A stretch of 64,000 nucleotides of DNA from assembly GCA_012845835.1 (NCBI GenBank), contig JABAKD010000004.1, positions 3,256,433 through 3,320,432 on the forward strand, written 5' to 3'. The DNA is from Undaria pinnatifida. Lineage: Eukaryota > Sar > Phaeophyceae > Laminariales > Alariaceae. Below, in pieces: positions 30,100 through 41,219 of this stretch; the stretch's first letter is position 1; the number at the start of each line of letters is the position of its first letter. The translations under genes and the position numbers were made by a program. The notes below the pieces were generated by a model. That model ran no database searches and was not told the origin of the DNA. It saw only the letters and a list, made by a program, of their open reading frames with translations.

Positions 30100-32250
30100 A
30101 CGAGCTTTGAGGTCACAAACTGTGAGACAGAGGCACATATTGCAAATACGGCGAGGTGATTTGGCCATGCAATGCCAACCGCAATGGCCAAGCGGGCAAA
30201 AAAATAAGGCAAGCCAGCACACCCGACTACATGCAACGAAAAGGAAAACAACAACATACCGTGCGTTAGACCGTAATAACCCGCCCCCAATGAAGCAGCA
30301 GGAGCACGCTACAACGCTGCGGGGAGAGAGTAGTTTTGATGCCCACTCAATGAGGAAAACACGACCTCTCGGCAACGACATCTCTTGCATCAATATCGCA
30401 AGTACTATCGATAGTCTATATCCGACAAGCGCTCTTCTTGTGGTCCATCAGGAAGGGTGTATCTCAACAAAAAAAGTATTGTTCAAGTCATCTAGAGCAA
30501 GATAAATCACGAACAACCGTCATGCTCCAAGCAGCGGCAGCGCGCTTCAACATGTGAGTGAGCCGCTTGATGCCACTGCGAAAACATAGCGGGGATAACA
30601 AACAACGCTTTACTCTCTTTCTTGTACAGTACAGCACGTTCTCCACTACTCTAAATCCCGACTCAACGTTCTTGTTTTTCATTAACAGCTTGTTTAGTCC
30701 GTCTCGCATGGTAGTTCTCGAGTTTATCAGCAGGCCAAGATATGACCAACCGCAAATGCCTCATATATGCTCCCCCCACGAAACAGCAGCAGTACGCCAC
30801 ACAACGTGACGAGAGACGTTCAACGTGCCACCATTTGATACGATAAAACGAAAACCCAGACAACATTATCCTTCTTGTTGTGCAGGTATTGGTCCAATCC
30901 AACATGCTTTCAATACCCGACCAGCACTGGTTTTTATCGCCTGTCTCGTACCTTTTTTTCCTTATTTTTTTTTCATCCTCCGGCGCGGAGATGAGGAAAA
31001 ATAAAGCTTCATTAAACTCACCACACACACTTCCACGCATTTTCATAATGTCTTGTGTGCCGATTAACTCAATTGTATGCGCAAACCAGCGCTAGCAGGC
31101 GTATCCTTCCTCCTTCAGCTCCGGGAGCCCGCTGTAGCGACAGCGCGAGCTGTGCCCGTACGCTCCTCGAATTTACCAGACAGAGCGATACATAACCGCA
31201 AAATCCCTGGCATTCCCGCGATATAGCAGCGAGCGGCAGAACGCCACAACATCACGAGAGAGGAAGTCGTTTGTGTACATAGCACTATTATTATTTCATG
31301 AGAGAAAACTACATTGGTTGTTAGTTCCAGACGACGACGCTCTCTTGCACAGATAGTGGCCGAGACTTTTTGTAAAATCCCGACAAAGAAAGAACCTCTT
31401 GTTTTTGTTGCCGTCGGTCTCTCTCGTATTCCTCGAACGAGTTACCAAGGCAACATGTATGTATGTATGCTCCGTGTAACCCCGCATACTTCTCCGATAA
31501 AACAGCAACAACAACAACAACAGTACGCCACAATTTGATGACGAGAGTCGTTTAATGCCCACCGCTTTTACGGGGAAAATGACGAAATTTCATATGCGAT
31601 GCTCTTTCTGGGTGAAGAAAGTGGTCCAGAACGTTGCAAATCCCGACACACAACAACAGCCTATTTTTATCGTCTGTCTCGTACTCCTCGAGTTGTCGGG
31701 GCAAGACAACCACACCCAAACCCTAACACAACCCCCGATAAAGCAGCAGCAGCAGCACGCCACAACACGACGGATTTGAAAGTCATTGGATGCCACTACT
31801 ACACGGGAAAAAAAGCCGAAATTCCAGACAGTACTCCTGCTTCCGGTACACTGCTGAATGTAGTGTATAGATAATAATAGGAGTATCTTATCGCAACATT
31901 TAAATGATAACATGACTATCGTACGTATTCAATAGTTCATTTTCGTAAATCCCGACAAAAACAGTCATCTTCCTAGTTTATTAGTCTGTAAATCTCGTAC
32001 CCCTCGAGCTGCGAGGGCCATGTAGTCGCTCAATCACAAACTGAGATTTAAGACCCCTTCAAGAAGAAGCAGCACGCCACAACAGGGCGAGAGTGTTGAT
32101 GGTTGATGTGCGGCCGCTTAATTTTGGGGGGGAACCAAAATGCCGACAACCTTTTCTTCTGTGAGCATCATAGTCTAGAGCTTTAAATCCCGACGAACGG
32201 TCTCTCTTGTACTACATGTAGTCGTAGTATGTGTCATATGCGGTTGTACC
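30100..32250 (+). repeat. Long degenerate tandem array, units of about 240-490 bp
   Basis: The phrase CAGCAGCACGCCACAAC with variants occurs near 30,297, 30,787, 31,225, 31,505, 31,752 and 32,070. It is each time preceded by a CTCGTACTCCTCGAG-type block and followed by CGACGAGAG, a TTGATGCCCAC block, ACGGGAAAA and AATCCCGACA. No reading frame is kept. The six or so units have strongly different lengths. Confidence 0.65.
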
Positions 32251-32660
32251 TCGGACGCATTATACAAAAGTTATAGTAGTAGTACATCATTCGACACTAC
32301 TGCTATCGGACTTGAGTGTGGTGCATGTGTATGCGTAATACACATGATGCGTACTCGTATATGCTCATACGAGAGTACGAGAGCTAAGCCACATGGGAAA
32401 AATGCGACGATCGTACCGGTCTTAAAATACTACAATCGTACCGGTATGTCTTTTCTCTACCCTCATGAGCCCATGCATGAATTGACGGGCGGTGGGCAGT
32501 ACTAAAACATTCCTGGTACGTGGGGCACAAAATATGTTGTATGATACGTTTTCTACGAGGGCTAGGAATTTGATCGGAAAAAGCTAGTACAGTAGTAGCC
32601 GTGATACTCCGATTTAAGAGCGCCTCGCGACAAGCCATAACAACAGCAAAACAAGCCCTC

Positions 32661-32752
32661 TTAACCCCTTTAGAGCCCCCGAACCCCTCCCTATACTAAA
32701 CCCAAGTGATTTTGTCCCCAAAAATGGGTTTCCAGTTGTAAAGGGGCATTAA
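32661..32752 (-). mobile_element. M4 TTAA MITE
   Basis: TTAACCCCTTTAGAGCCCCC to TTGTAAAGGGGCATTAA. 92 bp with TTAA at both edges. Confidence 0.85.
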
Positions 32753-33002
32753 TCTTATTATATGTAGTGAAAAATATATACGAAGTAGTTTTTTTGTGTA
32801 AGCTTCGGGACATGCCGATTTGACCGATCTGAAGTCCCGAATGCTCTTCTTGTCCTGGGCGCTCTTGAATCGGGGCATCCACTGCATGTTGTGTTTGGCT
32901 GGACAAACCCGACCAACCATTGGCGAAAAGGACAAACGGACCAACAAACTAATAAACACAACAAACCAAACATAATCGAACACGTACTCTCAGCTTATTA
33001 TA
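32753..33002. other. Fragment related to 5,330-5,480
   Basis: GGGACATGCCGATTTGACCG at 32,806 resembles GGGACATGGCGATTTGACCG at 5,347, followed by further weak similarity. Unassigned. Confidence 0.45.
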
Positions 33003-33410
33003 AAAAATGAAAATACACTCCAGCTGTGAGATCGAATATTTTGTCGAAACTCATCTTTGCAAGCTGTGTGTGATACTCCGATCGCGCGTATTACGGGTTG
33101 CGTGTCCTCATTAAGGATATAGGTCGGCGACTCCCCTTGCAACTACAGTGTAGCTATCAGGGTCGACAGGGTGATGTTAGGCAGTCTGTGCGCGGAAACT
33201 ATAAAACCCGTTTCTGAGGGGGACAAAATCTGACAGCTGTGGAAGGAAATGCATCAGTTTATCAAATGAATCCTGTAAGTCGAATATCCGGTGAGGGGAG
33301 GGCGGAGTTTTGAAGGACGTGGGGGCTTCATTTTGATCAAAAGGGGGGCGGGAGGGGGGGAGGGGGGGAGGGGACGGTGGGGCAGGTCAATTTGTGCGTG
33401 GAAACTATAA
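33003..33410 (+). repeat. M5 repeat, long copy, left arm of an inverted pair
   Basis: AAAATACACTCCAGCTGTG to GTCAATTTGTGCGTG. Nearly identical to the reverse complement of 34,513-34,915 over about 400 bp. Contains TGCAAGCTGTGTGTGATAC, the core kept in all copies, and a G-rich tract toward the end. Confidence 0.9.
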
Positions 33411-34344
33411 ATATTTCTTGTGGGGGAGGGGCGGGGAATGTGGCGGGGGGGGCCGGGGGCGGGGGGGGAGGGCTTTAGGTCGCATAGATGTAGGGGTTGG
33501 CTATACGCGTGGTGCTAGGTCTAGGCGATGGTGCGGGTGGTGGGGAAGGAGGGGGCGTTGGGGGCGGGGGTGGGTGGGAATTGCAGCAGCGCCATGGACG
33601 GCTCTGAAACGATAACGAGGCGATATCCAGGGCGTGGAAGTGTTTATTACTCTGGCGGATTTCGATAGTAGGTGGGGCGTTTAAGCAAGAGAAAGCGAGG
33701 AGAAAAAAGAAAAAAACGAAAAAGAACGGGGGGGGGGGGGGAAGGAGGGGTTTCAAGAGGTTTAGGTCACATATAATATTAAAATCACCGATTTGGTCGA
33801 CACTGATGTTCGCAACATTGTGTGTAATCCTCCGATCGCGCGTATTAATCATGTATTTAGGGGCTTGCTATACGCGCGGTGCTGGGTGTAGGCGATCGTG
33901 CGGGGTGTGGGGAAGGAGGGGGGGAGGGGGGATTAATGAAAGCTGCGTCATGGATGGCTAGAAAGATAATGACGTGATATCAATTGCTTAGAAGTGTTTA
34001 TTACTCTGGCCGATTTTGATTGTAAGTGGGGCGTTTGGATGAACTGGGCGGGGAACAAAGGAGGGGGGGGGGGGAGGGGGGGGGTCGGAGATGAGTTGGA
34101 GCTACGGCATGGATGGCTAGATGGATAATGAGATGATATCAGCTGGCCGGTATAAAACCGGTATGCTTATTATATGCCCAGTAGTAGTGTGCTAGCACTT
34201 GGAGCTTTATCCTCGATCGATTTATAATATATAGACTAATCATACATGTGAAGCCTTGATTAACATGTGCTTCGTCGACTCCTGTGGCTTGCCCTACACG
34301 TATGATACATCAGTAAAATCCTTTGTCAGCCCCCGAGCTCTTGA
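33411..34344. repeat. Spacer with three G-rich internal units
   Basis: Units starting near 33,490, 33,862 and about 34,040 share GCTATACGCG, GGCGAT, GAAGGAGGGG, CATGGATGGCTAGA, TGATATC and GTGTTTATTACTCTGGC. The period is about 370 bp for the first two; the third is partial. Includes an M5 core fragment at 33,800-33,850. Confidence 0.65.
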
Positions 34345-35050
34345 GGGCCCGCAGGTGTTCATAATACTGTGGTACATATCGGCGGTTTTTCCAGGCGCGA
34401 GTAGTAGTGAGACGTATGCACCAGTATGGACCTGGCACATCGTAGGCCGACTCCCGATTTCATTTTTTATATGTTTCTGGCGGAGGCATGAATTGCGTCC
34501 GCTGTGATATATGCACGCACAAATTGAGCTACCCCGCCTGTCCCTCCCCCCCTTCCCCCCCTCCCGCCCCCCTTTTGATCAAAATGAAGCCCCCACGTCC
34601 TTCAAAACTCCGCCCTCCCCTCACCGGATATTCGACTTACAGGATTCATTTGATAAACTGATGCATTTCCTTCCACAGCTGTCAGATTTTGTCCCCCTCA
34701 GAAACGGGTTTTATAGTTTCCGCGCACAGACTGCCTAACATCACCCTGTCGACCCTGATAGCTACACTGTAGTTGCAAGGGGAGTCGCCGACCTATATCC
34801 TTAATGAGGACACGCAACCCGTAATACGCGCGATCGGAGTATCACACACAGCTTGCAAAGATGAGTTTCGACAAAATATTCGATCTCACAGCTGGAGTGT
34901 ATTTTAAATATTATAATATATATATATGCGTGTGCACCACCTTTGATTTGTTTGTGTTTTTTCCCTGGGGTATTCCTCGACTCCAGAGTGACTGGAGCCT
35001 GTCCTGTGACCACGGACTTGATCATGCGAGTTGATGTGAGAACAACATCA
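34345..35050 (+). repeat. RX repeat, copy 1, split by M5
   Basis: 34,345-34,512 and 34,920-35,050 together match 36,655-36,965 in reverse complement. The latter is continuous, so it is an empty site for the M5 copy at 34,513-34,915. Confidence 0.8.
34513..34915 (-). mobile_element. M5 long copy inserted in RX
   Basis: Right arm of the inverted pair. Compared with the continuous RX at 36,655, the break lies in GTGATATATGC. ATATATGC is found on both sides of the insertion, consistent with an approximately 8-bp target duplication. Confidence 0.8.
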
Positions 35051-35340
35051 ACAACAACATAGCAATGTCGCTCCAACAATTCCATCCTATTCGTACTTAC
35101 CCCGTTACCGGTACCACGCAACCGATTGCCTGGCACCAGCTATATACGAAGTACCTGGTACCTGGTACCTGGTATAGTCTCGTATACATGATCACTCGTA
35201 GATTGACGAAACAAAAAACAGAGTGCACACGAGAACCGTACCTGTGGTATTGCTGTATCTTAAAGAACACACACCACGCGGAGTACAGACAGTGTAGCCG
35301 TATATGTAGTGTGCCACTATTGTTGTTGTCTCACATTATC

Positions 35341-35425
35341 CCCGTTACAACTCGAAACCCGTTTTTGAGGACAAAGTTACTTGGATTTGGTATAGGGAGG
35401 GGTTCGGGGGCTCTAAAGGAGTTAA
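35341..35425 (+). mobile_element. M4 MITE, left end decayed
   Basis: GTTACAACTCGAAACCCG to CTCTAAAGGAGTTAA. The right TTAA is kept, the left is lost. Confidence 0.7.
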
Positions 35426-36654
35426 CTCTTGTCAAACATCTAGAGTCCGTGGTCACACAAAGGTGCTGGAGCCCTAGGAAAATCTGAAAAACCTAATGAA
35501 ATAAAAATTCGTCCGGGAAATACTACGCTTTCCCGCTTAAAAACGCACGATACGAAGAAGGCGCACAAGTGAAATGATCCAATGTGCAAACTGAACTCAC
35601 ATGGCCGCGGGTATCCACTCAACTACGGCATAGCGGTCCCCCGTTCCCACAACTAACCAACTCGCGGCTACAAACTACAGCGGTTGGGCTGCCTGCACCG
35701 TACGAACCGCACGGTAATCGTGAGCACAGACGAACGCGCCTGCTGTTTGGAGTGCTGTCAGAGTTGCGACCCGCGAGCATGCAGTGAAAAAAGGGCAATC
35801 GAACCCAAAAACACCTAAATATCAATGATCGCCCCGTCTTTCCGAGTTATCTGACAGGTTGCAGCGCAGCTCTGAGCTACGACGCCCGTGCCTGCAAAAT
35901 GAAAATTGCGGGGGGTCGTTCCCCATGAAGGGTATACAACTCTGCCAACTCTACAAGAATCATTGACGTAAGTAACATGTTGTAGTACTGCCTCGTAAAA
36001 AAAAACTGAAAAAAGACTGCTGCTCTCGTGATGATGGTGTGCGTGCGGGTCGTGGGTCTCCGTGTGCGATCCTCCTGCTATGGTTCTCCATGACCGCCTC
36101 ATCGCCTTAGCTCACTCGGCCCGTTCATTCGCACTTGCTCTCGTTGACGCTCAATTCCAATCGGTTCCCTTTCTCCCCCGTCCCAAAAAACAAAACGCTC
36201 TTCGCAGCTTGCGGTGCTGATGTGAAAAGCAAAAGTTCTCGTTCAGTGAGAGTTCAATCCGTCTCTTCCCCGCCCGTCGACGCTCGGTCGCCCACCTCCT
36301 TCGTCGTCGAATCCAGCCTCCTGCCGGCGCAGTTCCCTCCACTCAAACCAAGACTGCGCCGTAGTGTGGCTCGTGGTGGCGCCTGCCTCCGCGCACGAGC
36401 ATCTCGATTAAGCATTGCTGCTCCGCCGCTGCTGCCTAAAAAGACGCGCGAATCAAAAGTGACCATGCCTAACGCACCACGTACGACCCAAATCTACCGC
36501 CACGCCCAAGCCTCGCGGCCACACGCAGCAACAAGAAGGTATCACTCCTTGAGGGTGAGTCCGGCCTTACACCCGCCAGAAAGACCCCCCCCACTCGCCA
36601 CAGGCCTGCTAGGGCATGCCTCGCAGCATGCCTTACCGAGGTGGCAAGGAGAGT
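35426..36654. other. No gene confirmed; possible unique-sequence region
   Basis: A 219-codon plus-strand frame (36,135-36,794) is Ser/Arg/Pro rich and runs into RX, so it is probably fortuitous beyond 36,650. 36,100-36,640 has no repeat relation to the window and could be single-copy DNA. No domain in any frame. Confidence 0.35.
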
Positions 36655-36965
36655 TATGTTGTTGTTGCTCTCACATTAACTCGCATAACCAAGTCCGTGG
36701 TCACAGGACAGGCTCCAGTCACTCTGGAGCTGAGGAATACCCCAGGAAAAAACACAAACAAACCAAAGATGGTACAAGCATATATCACAGCTGACGCAAT
36801 TCATGCCGCCACCAGAAACATATGAAAGTGAAATCGGTAGTCAGCCTACGATGTGCCAGGTCCATACTGGTGCATACGTCTCACTACTCGCGCCTGGAAA
36901 AACCGACTCTACCGCTTGCCACCCAAGAAAGACTACCACGTATATATTGCACGTAGTACCTATCA
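36655..36965 (-). repeat. RX repeat, copy 2, uninterrupted
   Basis: TTGTTGTTGCTCTCACATTA, AAGTCCGTGGTCACAGGACA, CATATATCACAGCTGACGC and CCTGGAAAAACCGACTC. Reverse complement of the split copy at 34,345-35,050. Confidence 0.8.
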
Positions 36966-36989
36966 CTACGCGTACGCACGACAGACGCA

Positions 36990-37155
36990 AGTCAATTGGA
37001 AAAAAGAAACGGAAAAGGAAAGAAGATGAAGGAAAGGAAAGACAAGACAAGTAAGCGAAAAAACGAAAAAGGAAAAAGGAAAGAAAAGAAAAGACAAGAA
37101 AAGCAAGAAAAGACTAGACAAGAAGAGGAAGCAAGGAAAGGAAAAGAGCAAAAAT
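36990..37155 (+). repeat. Purine-rich (GGAAAAGGAAAG) tract
   Basis: About 160 bp of nearly pure A/G on the plus strand. It gives Lys/Arg/Glu-rich frames in one direction and Phe/Ser/Leu in the other. The preceding CGCAAGTCAATTGGAAAAAA resembles 5,195-5,220. Confidence 0.8.
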
Positions 37156-37319
37156 ACAGACTGTGTCTACCTGGCATCAACACTACGAGGTACTACGTGT
37201 GTACTACACTCTGTACGACTTGTACCGTAGTTTCCAGTACGTATCATTATAATAGTACCTCGTACCAGGTACGCACGTTCGTACTACTGCGTACTGCCCT
37301 TGTAATTATTAATAGTTGC

Positions 37320-37763
37320 TTACTGCTTACCGGGAGACGCAGGGGTTCCTCCGCGTCCGCCTTGAGGACTAGCCGCACGCTGCGTTTCCACCCTCAAAAC
37401 CGCAGCAGGTTTCCGATCCCCGCCTCGGTCCGCCTCGGTACTCGCACGTTCCGGGTCCAGGTCGATCTCCCCACGCCCTCGGGTGGCAACCCTCCCTCGG
37501 GCAGCACCACCCCCTTCAATGGCACCGCCAAAGCCATGTCGTTTGCTGCTGTTGCTGTTGCAGTTTGGGGGTGATGGCGGTAGGTGTCGACATGATTCGC
37601 CATCTACCGTAGGAGTAGTGGTTGCGGTGGTAGGATTCGAATTCGATGTATCGCTTTCGGTTTCGGCAGGGAAGAATGATCTCGTCGCGCATTTAGCCGC
37701 AGCCGCTCGCCGGCCTTCCTTGCTTGGACTGCGCAGGCGGGGCCAGGACTTGCTATCCGACAT
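37320..37763 (-). CDS. Hypothetical protein or first exon
   Basis: 147-codon minus-strand frame starting MSDSKSWPRLRSPSKEGRRA and rich in Ser, Thr, Ala, Gly and Arg (SNSNPTTATTTPTVDG, GGGAARGRVATRGRGEIDLD). Composition and GC content look more gene-like than the surrounding repeats, and the segment has no repeat relation to the window. No domain, signal peptide or membrane span is seen. In a spliced genome this would most likely be a first exon; I cannot place introns. The opposite strand also has a 152-codon frame, so coding is not proven. Confidence 0.3.
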   Translation of the reverse strand: MSDSKSWPRLRSPSKEGRRAAAAKCATRSFFPAETESDTSNSNPTTATTTPTVDGESCRHLPPSPPNCNSNSSKRHGFGGAIEGGGAARGRVATRGRGEIDLDPERASTEADRGGDRKPAAVLRVETQRAASPQGGRGGTPASPGKQ

Positions 37764-38483
37764 CCTCGATCGATCGCTATGTGGAGAGAGCGCAACGCAT
37801 CTCCTCTCCCTCTCTCTTGCTCGCGCGTCTCTCTCTTGCTTGCAGTGCTGCGGCTCGCTTTTCGATGCGTTGAGGTTGCGGCATGCTGCGATGAAGCTGC
37901 AGCTGAACGAAAACGCGGCGAGATTTATGCCGTTCAGCTAAAAGAAAATGCGGCGAGATTTATGCCGTTTGGTACAGTTTCCGCCGCAACTCATGACATG
38001 ATGCACACGTCCCACATGCATGCACTCGCACAAAGTTGATCTGGGGGGTCGGGGGGTGGGCTGTAGGTTGTGGAGGAAACTTCTGACGAAACTCCTGACG
38101 TCGACGTATTTTATATGTATGTGTAGATTGTAGGGTCCCTATCGGTGCGCCTGATTGTGACGATTTGAACCCGTACGCAATCCGTCGAGCTCGTACATGC
38201 GTAGTAAAATAACAATGATTCACACATTGATTCACACCAAAAAAAAAATCTGTACGCTCTTTTTTTATTACCCGGATCCCCAGGAGGATCTAAAAAAAAA
38301 AAATCTGTATGATACGTGCCTATCGCTTGCACGCACCGTACTACAGTACACTCCTCCATAGCTGGGGGTGTGGGCTGTAGACTGCTGTGAGGTGCGGGAA
38401 AGACTCCAATGTCTACAATGTGTAGCTCGTGAAGGCTATTACATGGTGTGTTTGCTTGAGACGGGTGCCAACCCGCGTGCGCA
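37764..38483. other. No gene recognised; short tandem duplication
   Basis: GAAAACGCGGCGAGATTTATGCCGTTCAGCT... at 37,910 is followed directly by GAAAATGCGGCGAGATTTATGCCGTTTGG, a 37-bp tandem duplicate. Two long A runs at 38,240 and 38,293 are each followed by TCTGTA. No domain. Confidence 0.45.
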
Positions 38484-38752
38484 GACCAAGGCTACGGTAG
38501 GGGGGGTACCCCCATTTTCACTGGTGTGTTTGAGCCACTCGCACGAGTAGCTCTGTACCCTACGGATGAAGATGGTTTAGGAACTTGGTTTGCCGCAGCT
38601 TAGATCACCTTTGCATTGCGGATTGATTTCGTCAATGTAAAACATAAAGAAAGCGTAAGATTGCATAGGAACAAAGGGGTTACTCGCGCGAGTGACCCCT
38701 AGCCACTGAAATAAAAGGCCCAAAAGGGGACCCCCCTACCGTAGCCTGGGTC
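38484..38752 (-). mobile_element. M2 MITE with CGCA target duplication
   Basis: GACCAAGGCTACGGTAG to CTACCGTAGCCTGGGTC, flanked by CGCA at 38,480-38,483 and 38,753-38,756. Inner arms CACTCGCACGAGTAGC and GTTACTCGCGCGAGTGACCC. 269 bp, in opposite orientation to 52,680-52,948. Confidence 0.95.
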
Positions 38753-39839
38753 CGCAATGCACCCAGCTCGCAACCACAATACGCTGTCATACCCTTACAC
38801 ACAGCAGTGGAGAAGAACTCTCGTTTTTTTCGTGCCCAAGGTTCCTACTGTCCGCATACACGTGCGCGCTCCCTCTATGAACACTCTTTAAACGCTACAA
38901 GTACTCGTACGAGTAGACGTGCAGACTTACCTAAAATTCTGTTCTCCTTTCGTCTTTCGTACCCACTTACGATATGTACCAGCCGGGCACTGAAGCTGTG
39001 AATAGCGGTAACCTGGCGCCTGTGGTGTTAAATAGTGGCCAGCCATCTATCTGGGGTGCTGCCCAAATGGCTCCCGCCTGTGGCACGGGCAGTGATACAA
39101 ACGATAACGCAATACACAACCCTTCTTTTCCTTGGCTCTTCCTGGGCAAAGCAAAGCACGCACTCTCAATCAACGCCAACTAGATTTTTCTTCTGCCGGT
39201 GTACCTACTATTAATGATGGCGCAGTGAAAGACGCACGCAATAATGGTCACGATCGGCATGCGCCAACACATCCAACCCCTATTATCCTTCGCTTCATGA
39301 GCGAAGCACACACGCTCTCAATCAACGCTAACTGCGATATGGACAGTACATGGTACTTACAGCAGAATATCACGTGGTACATACTAGTGTTGGAAAAAAA
39401 GTGGTGCACCTCTAGTCTATCGTAGCACGCGCCCTTGTTCAAACCTTCCAAGGCTTACGTCTGTAGCATCATACCCCCGTTTCCATTGCCGGGGTTTGAG
39501 CCACTCGCACGAGCGACTCTGTACACTTCATGTGGAGAAAAAGACTCCTCCACAGGAGTTTTTTCTTGGCGCGCAGTGCAGCTTACCATGCCATTTGCAG
39601 ACTCATATTGCCAAAAATTAGAACAGCACGAACGCCGATTAAGTCTGTTTTGACCACCGATAAAAGGACAACCAACTGCCTGTGGACCCTCAAACTTAGC
39701 CTCACAGCATATACCTGGGACCCCTTAGGCGCGGTCGCGGCGGCAGACAAAATCCAGGTTCCAGCGGGTTTCGAAAAGAAAAGGACCGCGACTGACGGAC
39801 GACTGACCTTCCGAACACCAGGTCCAGCCTGCGCGGACA
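38753..39839. other. Direct repeat and M2 fragment; no gene confirmed
   Basis: CAAAGCAAAGCACGCACTCT... at 39,148 recurs as CGAAGCACACACGCTCTC at 39,301, both followed by AATCAACGC(C/T)AACT, period about 150 bp. 39,450-39,545 contains M2-like GAGCCACTCGCACGAGCGAC. A 69-codon plus-strand frame at 38,974 has no domain. Confidence 0.5.
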
Positions 39840-40242
39840 AGACGCGTGCTGTGATAGGGGTGTTAATTATAAGGTATACCGTTTTTTGGCTTATACAATT
39901 AATAAGGTATACCGTTTTTTGGATACAACATTTTTTTTAATGACGGGGGGCTTTTAACCAAAAATCTAGTCGGATTTTTTTGTCATTTCTTGTTTTGCGA
40001 GATATAATATAATATGAATATGTTTTATGCTTATCATAGGCTGCACAAAATCGTCTGAGAACGTCATTTTTGTTTCGCGGTCCACAGAGGCGTGCTACGA
40101 CGATGGGGGGGGGGGGCACTTTTCGGCTAATACAGTATCTGAAGTGGACGGTGGAGGCGCTCCTTATCCTAAGATCGTCGAAAAAAACCATGAATACTCA
40201 TTTTTTTTTTGCTACAAGACGATTGTTTTTATGCCTCGTAGG
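39840..40242 (+). mobile_element. Rearranged M1 fragments
   Basis: GACGCGTGCTGTGATAG at 39,841, GGTATACCGTTTTTTGG repeated twice within 50 bp, and another start GGCGTGCTACGACGATGG at 40,088. Interiors fragmentary. Confidence 0.6.
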
Positions 40243-40340
40243 ACGCGTGCTACGATAGAGGTGCGCACCACGTTTTTTCTGAGGTTCATCCTCAATTTTG
40301 GAGCCTAAGACACGTTCTTCTTGATCCAAAAAATGATTTG

Positions 40341-40606
40341 GCGTCGTTCTACAGTGTAGCCCCCTCAACCTTTCTTTAACGAAATCGCTGGTTTCGAGAC
40401 CAGCTGTCGGCCGTATCTCCTGCAACACGGTGCCCCTTGCCCCCCCGACGTCATCGTTCGAACGATAGTCCTTTGCAAACAAGAAAATATACGAAGACCA
40501 TACTTTTCATACCATCCACTCTTCCTCGTGTCGAGCAGTCATGAAACGCTTGTTTAAGAGAACATCGCTGATTTTTTTTGGGGGGGAGGCTATAGTAGAA
40601 TCAGTC
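40341..40606 (-). mobile_element. M3 MITE with TTTG target duplication, nested in M1
   Basis: GCGTCGTTCTACAGTGTAGC to CTATAGTAGAATCAGTC, flanked by TTTG at 40,337-40,340 and 40,607-40,610. Inserted in the M1 phrase ending AAATGATTTG. Confidence 0.9.
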
Positions 40607-40719
40607 TTTGGGAGAGGGGACAAAAAAAAACTGCTGCCACACACACCACCGGATGAAAAAATATCCCATCTCTGGCTCTTAGGCAGTCTCAAAAAAGAAA
40701 AATTCATGTTAAATAACCC

Positions 40720-40912
<193 letters not shown>

Positions 40913-41219
40913 TTCCTCCGCCAATATAGCGTAGATGCCTTTCCGATATAGATCGAAAATATCTTTCCATAAAGCAGCAGTAGTAGTAGCACCTATAATA
41001 TGAAGTCGAATGATCGCACCATAATGCAGCGGTATCTTCCGCCAACCATTTGCCCATTTCCTTTCCCCACAATCTTCTCCTTTTATCTACTACGAGTATT
41101 TCCTTTCCATATATATATACCTGGTATGTTATAGCTGAGATTTAGTCTACTATTATAAAATTGGACGATTTTGGGTCGATCGAGGAGCCCGCCATTCGGA
41201 AATCGTTTCACACGAAAAA

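Noticed and set aside
29895-30393. Minus-strand 131- and 112-codon hydrophobic frames as membrane proteins
   Set aside because: They span an M1-like end and the tandem array, overlap each other in different frames and have no recognisable family.
33003-34915. Single foldback transposon with 400-bp terminal inverted repeats
   Set aside because: The right arm has its own target duplication in RX, and single M5 copies occur elsewhere, so two separate insertions of M5 explain the structure better.
36135-36794. 219-codon plus-strand frame as a gene
   Set aside because: Its last 45 codons run into the RX repeat, composition is Ser/Arg/Pro rich and no domain is seen. Kept only as a possible unique region.
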